A stretch of DNA of 64,000 bases from Verrucomicrobiota bacterium. GTDB lineage: Bacteria; Chlamydiota; Chlamydiia; Chlamydiales; Rhabdochlamydiaceae. The number at the start of each line of letters is the position of its first letter. The stretch's first letter is position 1. The position numbers and the translations under genes were made by a program. The stretch lies in the NCBI GenBank assembly GCA_018239715.1, contig JAFEGW010000003.1, forward strand, positions 124,001 through 188,000, written 5' to 3'. Positions 11,185 through 19,733 of this stretch are shown here, in pieces. Below the pieces are notes generated by a model. The model saw only the letters and a program-made list of their open reading frames with translations. It made no database searches and was not told the origin of the DNA.

Positions 11185-11218
11185 GGCAATGCCTAATCCT
11201 AGTTTTTTAGGCATTGCC
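11185..11218 (-). terminator. Intrinsic terminator of euo
   Basis: A perfect 12-bp stem (GGCAATGCCTAA / TTAGGCATTGCC) with a 10-nt loop lies between the convergent recJ and euo genes. Read on the minus strand, it is followed by TCTTTTTTTTG, a classic T-tract, about 33 nt past the euo stop. On the plus strand the T-tract is missing, so it should serve euo mainly. Confidence 0.85.
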
Positions 11219-11251
11219 CCTTCAAAGCCGGGTAGGCTTTCAACCCAAGTC

Positions 11252-11698
11252 TTAGCTGACTTGAGACTGAACGGTTTTCTTATTCAGGTAGTTCTCCTGA
11301 TAAGATTTGATTTCGTTTGCATGAATGACCCATGCTGCGCCTTTACGTGTTGCTTTCAATAAGCCTACACGAGTTGCGTAATAAATCTTCTGTGCGGGGA
11401 CGCCCAACATTTGAGCAGCCTGATTCACAGAATAGAAACCTTTGTTGTTATCAAACAACAATTCTCCGCCGAACATGGATTTCGTGCGAGAATACTTGTG
11501 TTTGCGGTATTCTTCTAAATCTTTCAGATCAATGGTCCATCGAGTTGAATCTTTAAAAGCTTTCAACTTCTTCTGCTTGATGGCAACGTAAATCGCTTGT
11601 CGCGTGACGTTATTGATCTTAGCTGCCTCAGTGATGGACACGACCCTTTTGCCTGCGTCTTGTACGCCTGGCATTTGGTTTTGAGAGTCGGTGAACAT
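11252..11698 (-). CDS. euo: Euo, chlamydial early DNA-binding regulator
   Basis: Euo is a chlamydia-specific transcription factor that represses late developmental genes during the replicative stage. The protein is 148 residues from the chosen start. Two excisionase/MerR-like helix-turn-helix segments are seen: SITEAAKINNVTRQAIYVAI followed by WTIDLKDLEEYRKHKYSR, and YSVNQAAQMLGVPAQKIYYA followed by AAWVIHANEIKSYQ. The start at 11698 is chosen because AGGAGG sits seven bases before that ATG; an in-frame ATG 22 codons further upstream lacks a good site and would add a poorly conserved lysine-rich tail. It lies between recJ and tsp, matching the chlamydial neighbourhood. A strong promoter, a palindrome in the leader and a terminator surround it, so it is likely a monocistronic, possibly self-regulated gene. 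Confidence 0.93.
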   Translation of the reverse strand: MFTDSQNQMPGVQDAGKRVVSITEAAKINNVTRQAIYVAIKQKKLKAFKDSTRWTIDLKDLEEYRKHKYSRTKSMFGGELLFDNNKGFYSVNQAAQMLGVPAQKIYYATRVGLLKATRKGAAWVIHANEIKSYQENYLNKKTVQSQVS

Positions 11699-11797
11699 AC
11701 TAAATCCTCCTAAATTTTTCGGTGGTGCTGCTTTAAGTTTACGCTTGCACCTATTGTTTTTCAACTTTTCTGTTTTTTTTGCAGCTTTTATTAATTA

Positions 11798-11811
11798 AAC
11801 GTTATTACGTT
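11798..11811. promoter_or_regulatory. Palindrome in the euo leader, candidate operator
   Basis: AACGT-TATT-ACGTT is a perfect 5-bp inverted repeat with a 4-bp centre just downstream of the predicted euo transcription start, flanked by two copies of TTATTAATTA (11788-11797 and 11821-11830). The position fits an autoregulatory site for Euo or another repressor; binding is inference. Confidence 0.35.
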
Positions 11812-11826
11812 CTTAGTAGATTATTA

Positions 11827-11855
11827 ATTATGACATAAAAACGAATTGAAATCAA
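11827..11855 (-). promoter_or_regulatory. Sigma-70-like promoter of euo
   Basis: On the minus strand TTGATT (11855-11850) and CATAAT (11832-11827) are separated by exactly 17 bp in an AT-rich stretch. Transcription would begin near 11820, giving a leader of about 120 nt before the euo ATG. Confidence 0.6.
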
Positions 11856-11977
11856 GAGTGTCCAGCAAGAATTTAGGTCAAATTATTTTAAAATATTTTT
11901 TATATAGCCATAAACCCTTCACTTCCTGTAATCTACGTTTTTGGCGTAAAAGCGGTAAAAATATCTCAGGTTACATC

Positions 11978-13933
11978 ATGAAATTTAGACATATTTTCCT
12001 GATCTGGAGTCTTCTTTTTACCCCTCTTATTACCCCCTTGAGAGCCTCTGCAAAGCCCCCCGAGTTGACGGCTCGCGATACCCGAGACAAAATCGAAGAG
12101 ATTTTACGGGCCCATGCCACTTATCATACTCTAACTCAACAACTTGTGGAAAGATGTTTTGAAAATTTCCTTCATGAACTAGACCCCAATTATTCTTATC
12201 TCATTGAGCCTGAAATACTTACATGGACAAAACCCTCTCCCCAGCTTTTAGCCCAAACTCTGGAGGGGTTTAAAAAAGAGAACTTTACAGCTTTCGAAGA
12301 CATTCACGCCGTGATGCTGAAAGCTATTGAAAGACGCAGGGAATTGGAAAAAAAGATCGCTGGAATGACCCCTCCCACGGAAGTCGACTCCTCCGAATTT
12401 AAAGACATGACATGGGCCAAAACCCCAGAGGAGCTCCAAAACAGGCTGCTGAGAATCAAAGGGCTTCAGCTGAAAACAGCCGAAAAAGTCCTCGATGCCG
12501 AGACCAAGCAGACTTTTTTAAGCCGGCTCGATAAAAGACGCCTGGCGAAAGAAGAGGAACTGATTTGCTCCAATCCCCAACACCGAAAACCGGTGGTCCT
12601 TTCTTATGTCCTTAAAGCGACCAGTTCGGCCCTTGATTCCCAAACGAATTACTTCACTCCTGCCGAGGCCAATCAATTTATGATCCAAGTCCAGCAGAGG
12701 CTTTTTGGCATTGGAGCTCAGCTCCGTGACGATCTCAATGGCTTCACGATCGTCCGCATTGTCGAAAGCAGTCCTGTTAGCCAACACCCGGAAGTCCAAA
12801 TCAACGACCGGATTATCGCCATTAATAAGGAGCCGGTGATCGGCCTGGATATTACCGATGCCGTCGAGCTCATCCGCGGCCCCCAAGGTACCTCTGTGCA
12901 TTTAACCTTACTCAGAAAAAAAGAGGATAAAACGGAAGAGAAATACGAAGTTGAAATTGTCCGTGGAGAGATCGTTCTGAAAGAAAGCCGCTTAGAAAGC
13001 AGCGTGGAGCCTTTCGGAGACGGAGTCATTGGCATTGTCAAACTCTATTCCTTTTATCAAGATCCTAATTTTGCCTCCTCGACCGATCTTTTAGAGGCCA
13101 TCCAAAACTTTAAAAAAGAGCACCCGTTGAAGGGCATTATTTTAGATCTGCGCAATAATGGCGGAGGGCTTCTCACTCAAGCCGTTTCGGTTGCAGGTTT
13201 ATTCATGAAGAAAGGCGTCGTAGTCTCCGTCAAAGACAACACGGGATTTATTCAAAAACTCCGCAATATTGAATCGAATACTGCCTGGGATGGGCCTTTA
13301 ATGATTCTCACGAATAAAACTAGCGCCTCTGCTGCAGAGATTGTTGCGCAATCGCTGCAAGAGTATGGACGCGCGCTCGTTGTGGGCGATCCTCAGACCT
13401 ATGGAAAAGGCACCTTCCAAACCTTTACCCTGGAAGCTTCCCATTACGGAAAAGTCAATCCCAAAGGAGAATACAAAGTCACGAGAGGCCGTTATTACAC
13501 TGTTTCAGGAAAAAGCCCTCAGCTGATCGGCGTTCCGCCCGATATCGTGGTTCCCGGATTCTTTTCAGAAATGGAAATCGGTGAAAAACACTCTAAATAT
13601 CCCCTGGAGCCTGATCAAATAGCCGCAAGTTTTGATGACGATCTTTCCGACATCCCGCTGATCCATCGACAACATGTCTCCCTCATGTACAAATACGACC
13701 TTCAACCCATCCTCACCACTTATCAACCTTATCTTGACATGTTAAAAAAGAACTCTGCCGATCGGCTAAGGCAAAACAAGAATTACCAAAATTTCCTCCA
13801 GGCGCTTTCCAAAAAAGAATTCTCTCAGCTTCCTTCTTTTGGCCAAAGCGACCTTCAGCTGCAAGAGGGCGTCAATATCATGAAAGACCTCCTCATGCTG
13901 ATGCAAACGAAGATCGCAGCAAAAGCCGCATAA
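11978..13933 (+). CDS. tsp: Tail-specific (C-terminal processing) protease, S41 family
   Basis: Tsp/Prc proteases are exported serine-lysine proteases that degrade periplasmic proteins from their C-termini. From the ATG at 11978 the protein is 651 residues and begins with a good signal peptide (MKFRHIFLIWSLLF... with cleavage likely after RASA). The upstream in-frame ATG at 11846 would bury this signal behind 44 residues and is rejected. Domains: N-terminal Tsp region (residues 20-220), PDZ domain around 240-320 (GIGAQLRDD... NDRIIAIN), then the protease core with the Ser of TSASAAEIVAQS and the Lys of TYGKGTFQ. In C. trachomatis the homologue (CT441, Tsp) lies in the same neighbourhood. It is divergent from euo. 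Confidence 0.93.
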   Translation: MKFRHIFLIWSLLFTPLITPLRASAKPPELTARDTRDKIEEILRAHATYHTLTQQLVERCFENFLHELDPNYSYLIEPEILTWTKPSPQLLAQTLEGFKKENFTAFEDIHAVMLKAIERRRELEKKIAGMTPPTEVDSSEFKDMTWAKTPEELQNRLLRIKGLQLKTAEKVLDAETKQTFLSRLDKRRLAKEEELICSNPQHRKPVVLSYVLKATSSALDSQTNYFTPAEANQFMIQVQQRLFGIGAQLRDDLNGFTIVRIVESSPVSQHPEVQINDRIIAINKEPVIGLDITDAVELIRGPQGTSVHLTLLRKKEDKTEEKYEVEIVRGEIVLKESRLESSVEPFGDGVIGIVKLYSFYQDPNFASSTDLLEAIQNFKKEHPLKGIILDLRNNGGGLLTQAVSVAGLFMKKGVVVSVKDNTGFIQKLRNIESNTAWDGPLMILTNKTSASAAEIVAQSLQEYGRALVVGDPQTYGKGTFQTFTLEASHYGKVNPKGEYKVTRGRYYTVSGKSPQLIGVPPDIVVPGFFSEMEIGEKHSKYPLEPDQIAASFDDDLSDIPLIHRQHVSLMYKYDLQPILTTYQPYLDMLKKNSADRLRQNKNYQNFLQALSKKEFSQLPSFGQSDLQLQEGVNIMKDLLMLMQTKIAAKAA

Positions 13934-13937
13934 AACT

Positions 13938-13965
13938 TTGTTAGATATCAATTAAATTGTATATT
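13938..13965 (+). promoter_or_regulatory. Sigma-70-like promoter of the propeller/methyltransferase gene
   Basis: TTGTTA (13938-13943), 16 bp, TATATT (13960-13965), in the 65-bp gap after tsp. It predicts a leader of about 27 nt that contains a small hairpin (ATTGGA-AGGGC-TCCAAT) directly before the GAGGAG ribosome-binding site. Confidence 0.5.
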
Positions 13966-13998
13966 GGAAGGGCTCCAATTAATGAGGAGATCATTCTT

Positions 13999-16848
13999 AT
14001 GACAACCTTGATATCGTTTATTGGATTTCCAGAACAATATTTTTTTCGAGTTAAAGAAGATACCCATAAAATAACCTGTGATGTATGGACCGCTGAGCAC
14101 GGCCTTTCAACAAACTGCCCCGTAGATTTATCGGAAGCTGAACCTTTCATTCCTCCTTCGCTGAGGACCACCAAAGAAAAAGTGAAGTGGCTGGTCGATC
14201 ATCATCATTTTAAACCCGTATTGCGTCGATCAAAAGCTATCCCCAAAAAAAATAAATTGTTTGCTCCTCGGTCCTCTCACCAAACATACCCCTTTCTTTG
14301 CCCCACAAAAAAGGAAATTTATTTTTCTGAAATTTCACCCCAAAATTCTAAGCTCATTCATATCAAAAGTATCCCTGTTAAAAATTCTGAAGTTCGAATG
14401 CTTGAGGCCCTGACTTCAGAATTGCTCATTTTAAGTAGAAAACCCGTAGTCCTTTGTAACTGGAAAACAGGAAAAATCTGGCGATATGAAAGTCTTGACG
14501 AATTTAAAATTTTCCCTCTTTCCAATGAGCAAGTATTCGTTTGGGCTCCAAAAAAAACTCATGCTCTTTGGGATCTTAAAACTGAACAATCTCATTATGC
14601 TCAAGGTGTTGACCCTACACAAGTACCAATCGTTCACATTCTTCCTAATCAACGAATTATACTGTGTTATGTAAATGGAAAAATTGAAATAAGAGATAAA
14701 GATTTCAAATTCATGGGTACATTTCCCATACAACTTGAAAACAGCGAACGTATAGAAACTATGATATCCCTTGGAATCCGACACCTTATCATAGAGACTT
14801 ATAAATCAGGTATTGGATCCAAACTATGGAAAATTGATTTAGAAAAAAAAGCCCCGGCTACTCGAATATGTTCAAATGAACTTGGATATTCTGGACTTTT
14901 CTCAATAAGTAACGAGAGATTTGTATGGATCATTGGTGATCGAGTTTATTTAAATGCTAAAAGCTTGCCTTTACCGATCCGCACTAAGTGCTCTTTATGT
15001 AAAAAAATTTCTGATAGATACTTTCTGATTCTAGGGGTACCGCAAGCACAACATAAAGTAATTTTGGTGGACGTTGAAACACCGACTTCCGTCTCTCTTG
15101 AGAAGGCAGAAAAACAACATTTTGATGGCCATGCTAACATTTATGGTAATACTTTGATTATTTGTTCCGATCAAAAACTTTTCTGCTGGGATCTTGAAAC
15201 AGGAAGCGGACAAAAATCTCCGCATATTTCCTATCCCTACCCTGAAAAGAAGAATGTGACTGTAAATATTGCGCATGCTGGATGTACAAAGTTTATACAG
15301 AGCTCTTTTATTTCAGCTGTGAATTTCTCTTATTCATATACCCCAAAGGAAACAGAAGAAAATATTGATGACGCTATGGAAATCGCAGCATCACCACAAG
15401 CAGGCGCATGCCTTACAATCTTCGATCCTGGAAAATCTGGCAAGGAAGAAACTTATGCCTCTTTTAATTATGAAGCTCCGACAACTATTGCAGGTATAGT
15501 GGGTTTAAACAACGGATGCATTGCTGTTTGGATGCATGATTCTATAGAAATTCTAGCTCCAGAAATCAGAAAGTCTGAAGATTTTCCTGAACAAGCCCAA
15601 AAATCACCTGGCAATTTTGAACGCTTCAAACAATATGCAAGGGATTATCTACATAATGGAAAAGAAGAAGAGGCATATCGAGTCTTCCTTGCCGCCTTTT
15701 CGAATGCACTCTCGTTCAATCTTCATTTCATAGCCCGCAAGTTTTTTTCAAAAGCCCTATGTTTAAAACCAAAAACTAGCCTGAGTTCTGAAATTGCAAA
15801 AATTAAGCAAGAAATTTATCAAAAAAAATTAAAGATGGTTTCTACTCCTAAAAACTTCTCTTTGTCAAATAAAATTAAGAGAATTCGGCTACAAGCGGAA
15901 CTCAAAAAACAAAGGACAAAAATTCAAAGTGAAAACCGTCGTAGAAAAGCTCGCAGCTTGGAGCCTTACCATCTCTATCTTAATCAAACCAATGACAAAC
16001 AAGAACATCGATACATTTTCCAACAATTAGTTCAATTTTACGACCGTCAAGGCAATGAAGCTAAAAAACAACAGTATCTACAAAAGCTTAACGATAATCC
16101 ACCTCCATTGAGAAAGCGTTTACTCTTAGGCGAAGGAAATTTCTCCTATATTGTCAGCCTCTTAAAAAAACATCGACTTACTCATCCAAATCTTGGTACA
16201 GCGATAACTGCTACTGAAATAGACAATAAGCTTTATGATTCTTATTCACTTACCATTCATAATTTGCGTAAAGACGGTGCTTTAGTTTTATATGGAGTTG
16301 ACGCATCCAAGATTGACGCTCATTTTAAAGGAAAGCGCTTTGAACGAATACACTGGAACTGTCCTTACATAGTGCCCTTAGAAGAGTTAAGAAAATTAAT
16401 TTCTAAATTTTTCCAAGCTGCACATTCTCTTCAACTGACAGGAGATCGAATTCAGATGGCTTTAGCCATCAATGGCAAAGGCCAAAAACCAGATGATTAC
16501 TATGCAACCCGACAAACAGCGTATTATAATATTGTATCTGCTGCAACCACAGTAGGATATCGACTTATTGGTAAGCGACGTTTTGATGTTACAAGATACC
16601 CAGACTACTTGCACGCCAAAACAGGAAAAGAAGAAGGATTTGATTGTTTAAAACGTGAATTTATTTTTGAAAAAGTCAACTTACGAGAAAAATTAGAAAT
16701 CCCCTCTAGGGATATAGCATCAAAAGCAGAGAGATTAGAAGATCCTGAAAAAAAGAGATATTCAATCAGATATCTAGAAAAGCATGGCCCCTATTTTGAA
16801 TGTAGCACCGATGAGGACACCTCGGACTACGAAGCTAACACCGATTAA
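13999..16848 (+). CDS. Large beta-propeller-like protein with C-terminal BMT5-like (DUF2431) methyltransferase domain
   Basis: The product is 949 residues from an ATG preceded by GAGGAG at eight bases; an ATG 14 codons upstream lacks a site. Residues about 100-540 are a run of short beta-strand repeats with W-x-L/W-x-x-x-T endings (ALWDLKTEQ, LFCWDLETGSGQ), suggesting a WD40-like propeller. About 550-620 looks like TPR-type helices (EEEAYRVFLAAF), and 620-690 is a very basic helical stretch (KKQRTKIQSENRRRKARS). Residues 705-895 resemble the DUF2431/BMT5 Rossmann methyltransferase domain: LLLGEGNFSYIVSLL is the AdoMet loop, ATEID follows strand 2, and FERIHWNCPYI resembles the F-P-H motif. 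In eukaryotes this family methylates 25S rRNA. The gene is visibly more AT-rich than tsp and gltX, suggesting transfer. It may be an RNA methyltransferase or a host-directed effector; the substrate is unknown. Confidence 0.75.
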   Translation: MTTLISFIGFPEQYFFRVKEDTHKITCDVWTAEHGLSTNCPVDLSEAEPFIPPSLRTTKEKVKWLVDHHHFKPVLRRSKAIPKKNKLFAPRSSHQTYPFLCPTKKEIYFSEISPQNSKLIHIKSIPVKNSEVRMLEALTSELLILSRKPVVLCNWKTGKIWRYESLDEFKIFPLSNEQVFVWAPKKTHALWDLKTEQSHYAQGVDPTQVPIVHILPNQRIILCYVNGKIEIRDKDFKFMGTFPIQLENSERIETMISLGIRHLIIETYKSGIGSKLWKIDLEKKAPATRICSNELGYSGLFSISNERFVWIIGDRVYLNAKSLPLPIRTKCSLCKKISDRYFLILGVPQAQHKVILVDVETPTSVSLEKAEKQHFDGHANIYGNTLIICSDQKLFCWDLETGSGQKSPHISYPYPEKKNVTVNIAHAGCTKFIQSSFISAVNFSYSYTPKETEENIDDAMEIAASPQAGACLTIFDPGKSGKEETYASFNYEAPTTIAGIVGLNNGCIAVWMHDSIEILAPEIRKSEDFPEQAQKSPGNFERFKQYARDYLHNGKEEEAYRVFLAAFSNALSFNLHFIARKFFSKALCLKPKTSLSSEIAKIKQEIYQKKLKMVSTPKNFSLSNKIKRIRLQAELKKQRTKIQSENRRRKARSLEPYHLYLNQTNDKQEHRYIFQQLVQFYDRQGNEAKKQQYLQKLNDNPPPLRKRLLLGEGNFSYIVSLLKKHRLTHPNLGTAITATEIDNKLYDSYSLTIHNLRKDGALVLYGVDASKIDAHFKGKRFERIHWNCPYIVPLEELRKLISKFFQAAHSLQLTGDRIQMALAINGKGQKPDDYYATRQTAYYNIVSAATTVGYRLIGKRRFDVTRYPDYLHAKTGKEEGFDCLKREFIFEKVNLREKLEIPSRDIASKAERLEDPEKKRYSIRYLEKHGPYFECSTDEDTSDYEANTD

Positions 16849-16883
16849 GCAGACAACCAGATCCTAAAATAAAAATTTAATTT

Positions 16884-16904
16884 AAACCCTGGATCCGGGT
16901 TTCT
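16884..16904 (+). terminator. Short hairpin after the propeller/methyltransferase gene
   Basis: AAACCC-TGGATCC-GGGTTT followed by CTT, 36 bp after the stop. The stem is six to nine pairs and the T-tract is poor, so this is a weak intrinsic terminator candidate. Confidence 0.35.
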
Positions 16905-16909
16905 TAACC

Positions 16910-16938
16910 TTGAAAACTATCCCCTAATAGACGACAAT
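16910..16938 (+). promoter_or_regulatory. Promoter of gltX
   Basis: TTGAAA (16910-16915), 17 bp, GACAAT (16933-16938). It predicts transcription from about 16945, close to the gltX ATG at 16972. Confidence 0.45.
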
Positions 16939-16971
16939 AGTAGGGAACATTTTACCCCTAAAAATTTATTT

Positions 16972-18474
16972 ATGAAAGTACGCGTACGCATTGCACCCTC
17001 TCCGACGGGCGACCCCCATGTGGGCACCGCCTATATGGCCATTTTTAATGGGATCTTCGCCAAACATTTCGGCGGGAAATTCATCCTCCGCATTGAAGAT
17101 ACAGATAGGACCCGCTCGCGCCCTGAATATGAAAAGAGCATTTTCGATGCTCTCCATTGGGCCGGCATTCAGTGGGATGAGGGACCCGATGTAGGAGGGC
17201 CATTCGGACCGTACCGACAATCAGAAAGAACGGAGATCTATCAAAAATACTGTCAACAGCTTCTCGACAGCGGAAAAGCTTACAAATGCTTTGCCACTCC
17301 GGAAGAACTGGCGGAAATGCGCGAGATGAGCGTCAAGATGGGAAAACGTGTGGGCTACGACCGCCGCTATCGCAATTTAAGCCCTCAAGAAGTCGAGCAG
17401 CGTGAAAAAGCAGGAGAGCCCTTTGTGATCCGCTTGAAAGTGCCTTTAGCGGGCGAGTGTGTTTTTGAAGACGGCATCAAAGGCCGGATCACAGCACCTT
17501 GGGCCGATATTGACGATCAAATTCTCTTAAAATCCGACGGATTTCCTACTTACCATTTGGCCAATGTCGTCGATGATCATACCATGGAAATCTCTCATGT
17601 GATCCGGGGAGATGAATGGATCAGCTCTACACCTAAACATATCTTGCTTTATGAAAGTTTCGGATGGACGCCTCCTGTCTACATGCACATGCCGCTGCTT
17701 CTGGGCAAAGATGGGAAAAAACTCTCCAAACGGCGCAATCCTACTTCGATCTTCTATTACCGAGATAGCGGATATCTGCCTGAGGCCTTTTTGAATTTCA
17801 TGACCTTGATGGGCTATAGCATGCCAGGAGACCGGGAAATCTACACCGTGGAAGATATCATCAAAGAATTCGATCCCAAGCGGATCGGTGTCTCCGGAGC
17901 TTTTTTCGATGTCCAAAAACTCGACTGGCTCAACCAGCAATATTTGATTAAATCGGTCCCCGAAAATCAGCTATGGGAAAAGATCCGCTCTTGGGGATTT
18001 AACGATGCATTCATGGGGAGGCTCATGCCACTCTGCCACACCCGCATTAAGACTTTCGGAGAGTTCATGGAACTTTGCTCTTTCTTTTTCGTAAACCATC
18101 TCCCTTATACACCTGCAATCTTTGCACCCAGCAACATCGCGCCTGAAAAAGCCGCTTTTATTTTGCAAACGATCCTCTGGAGTTTGGATGAGCAAGAAAA
18201 TTGGGGGCGCTCGGGCATCGAAAATGCTTCTAAAGAAGCGGCCGAAGCCTCGGGCATGAACCATAAGAAAGTGCTGATCCCGCTTCTTTATGCTGCCATC
18301 ACGGGAAAACACCAAGGGCCTCCGCTCTACGACTCGTTCGAGCTCCTCGGTAAAGACCGATGCCGTGCCCGGCTTTTAGGATCCATTGAGTTCCTGGGAG
18401 GAATCTCCAATAAAAAAATGGACCTCCTCACCAAGGGCTGGACCAAACGAGATTACAAAGAGCTTATGGCGTAG
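16972..18474 (+). CDS. gltX: Glutamyl-tRNA synthetase
   Basis: GltX charges tRNA-Glu (in chlamydiae also tRNA-Gln, later amidated by GatCAB). The 500-residue class I synthetase shows the HIGH-type motif HVGT within [18 protein letters not shown] near residue 16 and the KMSKS-type motif KLSKR near residue 253. The C-terminal half is the helical anticodon-binding domain. In C. trachomatis gltX (CT445) lies next to euo; here the large methyltransferase fusion and tsp lie between them. Its last 11 bases overlap a small lipoprotein gene on the other strand. Confidence 0.96.
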   Translation: MKVRVRIAPSPTGDPHVGTAYMAIFNGIFAKHFGGKFILRIEDTDRTRSRPEYEKSIFDALHWAGIQWDEGPDVGGPFGPYRQSERTEIYQKYCQQLLDSGKAYKCFATPEELAEMREMSVKMGKRVGYDRRYRNLSPQEVEQREKAGEPFVIRLKVPLAGECVFEDGIKGRITAPWADIDDQILLKSDGFPTYHLANVVDDHTMEISHVIRGDEWISSTPKHILLYESFGWTPPVYMHMPLLLGKDGKKLSKRRNPTSIFYYRDSGYLPEAFLNFMTLMGYSMPGDREIYTVEDIIKEFDPKRIGVSGAFFDVQKLDWLNQQYLIKSVPENQLWEKIRSWGFNDAFMGRLMPLCHTRIKTFGEFMELCSFFFVNHLPYTPAIFAPSNIAPEKAAFILQTILWSLDEQENWGRSGIENASKEAAEASGMNHKKVLIPLLYAAITGKHQGPPLYDSFELLGKDRCRARLLGSIEFLGGISNKKMDLLTKGWTKRDYKELMA

Positions 18475-18583
18475 GTGGATCTTCTTCCTCGGCAGTGTGC
18501 GAAATGATATAGGAGTTTTGATAACCCGTTTCCGCACATCCGGCAAGTGAAAAGAGCGCAGCTATGAGTAGAAATAAATACAT
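18464..18583 (-). CDS. Very small predicted lipoprotein (39 residues)
   Basis: An open frame on the minus strand fills the gap between gltX and the reductase gene. It encodes [16 protein letters not shown], a short hydrophobic signal ending in the lipobox L-A-G-C (lipidated Cys16), then a hydrophilic tail ending in EEEDPPTP. Every part of a small entericidin- or OmcA-type lipoprotein precursor is present. The stop overlaps the gltX end by 11 bp. No convincing ribosome-binding site is seen; a TTG five codons upstream is an alternative start. In C. trachomatis the small cysteine-rich lipoprotein gene omcA sits beside gltX, so the position is suggestive, but the mature part here has no further cysteines. 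The gene is likely real because of the intact lipobox; homology to OmcA is not shown. Confidence 0.6.
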   Translation of the reverse strand: MYLFLLIAALFSLAGCAETGYQNSYIISHTAEEEDPPTP

Positions 18584-18611
18584 GCTTATTACATACAAGG
18601 TTTAAGTTGAA

Positions 18612-19733
18612 ATGTCGAGCGGTTTTAGTCGCCTAAATCCTTTTTCCGCGGTCATCAAAGAGCGGTATCCCCTGACAAAGCCGGGATCTACCAAGGAGAC
18701 CCACCATGTCGTCTTGGACCTCCAAAACTCCGGCATGAACTTTAAAGTCGGCGACTCTTTAGGCATTTATGGAGACAACGACCCTCTTTTAGTCGCGCGT
18801 CTCGTGTCCGCCCTGAAAGCCCAATCTGAAACAGCAGTTGTGCATCCCCGTACCCAAGAGTCGATGACTCTGAAAACATTTCTTACTCAAAAAGCCAACA
18901 TCTCTAAATTGACCTCTTCTTTCTTGAAACTTTTCAAGACCGACCCTTCTCTGCAAAATCTCCTGAATAATAAAATAGCCCTCAATCACTATTTAGCGAC
19001 TAACGATGTGCTCGATTTTCTGATGGAGTTTGCTCATCTTCCTTTTTCACTCCAAGAAATGATCACGGCATTTTCACCGCTCCTACCCCGTTTTTACTCG
19101 GTAGCCTCTTCTCTTCTAACACACCCCGATGAAGTCCATCTCACTGTGGCTGTCTCGACCTATACTCACCGCGATGAACTTCGTTACGGAGTAGCCAGCC
19201 ATTTTTTGAGCCATCGCGCGGAAGTTCGCAAAACTGTTATTCCTTGCTATGTGCAACCCGCTTCCCATTTTACCCTGCCTCAAGACCACTCCATACCTCT
19301 GATCATGGTCGGCCCTGGCACCGGCGTCGCACCCTTCCGCGGTTTCTTGCAGGAGAGAATAGCTTGCAAGGCCTCGGGGAAACACTGGCTATTTTTTGGC
19401 GAACGGCATCGCGAACATGACTTCTTCTACGAAGATTTTTGGAACAGCCTCGTCCAGCAAGAAAAACTTTCCCTGGATCTGGCCTTCTCACGCGATCAGA
19501 ATGACAAGGTCTATGTCCAGCACAAGCTCTACGAAAAAGGCGCTGAAGTTTGGAACTGGCTCCAGCAAGGGGCTCATTTTTACGTCTGCGGGGAAGCCGA
19601 TCCGATGGCCAAAGATGTGGAAGCTACTCTGCACCGCATTTGCCAAGATTTTGGCAGCCTGCCATCTGATGATGCCAAAGCCTACATCAAAGAGCTCCGC
19701 TCTACTAAGCGGTATCTTGCTGATATTTATTAA
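18612..19733 (+). CDS. Ferredoxin-NADP reductase-type flavoprotein (CysJ/cytochrome P450 reductase-like)
   Basis: The 373-residue protein matches the FAD- and NADPH-binding part of sulfite reductase flavoprotein/P450 reductase. It has the connecting-domain start NFKVGDSLGIYGDND, the FAD signature PRFYSVASS (R-x-Y-S), the pyrophosphate motif HLTVAVSTY, the NADPH-binding GPGTGVAPFRGFLQER, the FYEDFW and CGEADPMAKDV motifs, and an aromatic C-terminus RYLADIY. The N-terminal FMN (flavodoxin) domain of CysJ is absent, so electrons must pass to a separate partner. Chlamydiae are known to carry such a stand-alone gene annotated cysJ. No sulfite reductase subunit is visible nearby, so a role in sulfur assimilation is not supported. 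Confidence 0.8.
   Translation: MSSGFSRLNPFSAVIKERYPLTKPGSTKETHHVVLDLQNSGMNFKVGDSLGIYGDNDPLLVARLVSALKAQSETAVVHPRTQESMTLKTFLTQKANISKLTSSFLKLFKTDPSLQNLLNNKIALNHYLATNDVLDFLMEFAHLPFSLQEMITAFSPLLPRFYSVASSLLTHPDEVHLTVAVSTYTHRDELRYGVASHFLSHRAEVRKTVIPCYVQPASHFTLPQDHSIPLIMVGPGTGVAPFRGFLQERIACKASGKHWLFFGERHREHDFFYEDFWNSLVQQEKLSLDLAFSRDQNDKVYVQHKLYEKGAEVWNWLQQGAHFYVCGEADPMAKDVEATLHRICQDFGSLPSDDAKAYIKELRSTKRYLADIY

Noticed and set aside
11846-11977. Extended N-terminus of Tsp from the ATG at 11846
   Set aside because: It would place 44 residues before an obvious signal peptide; the ATG at 11978 gives a normal exported protease.
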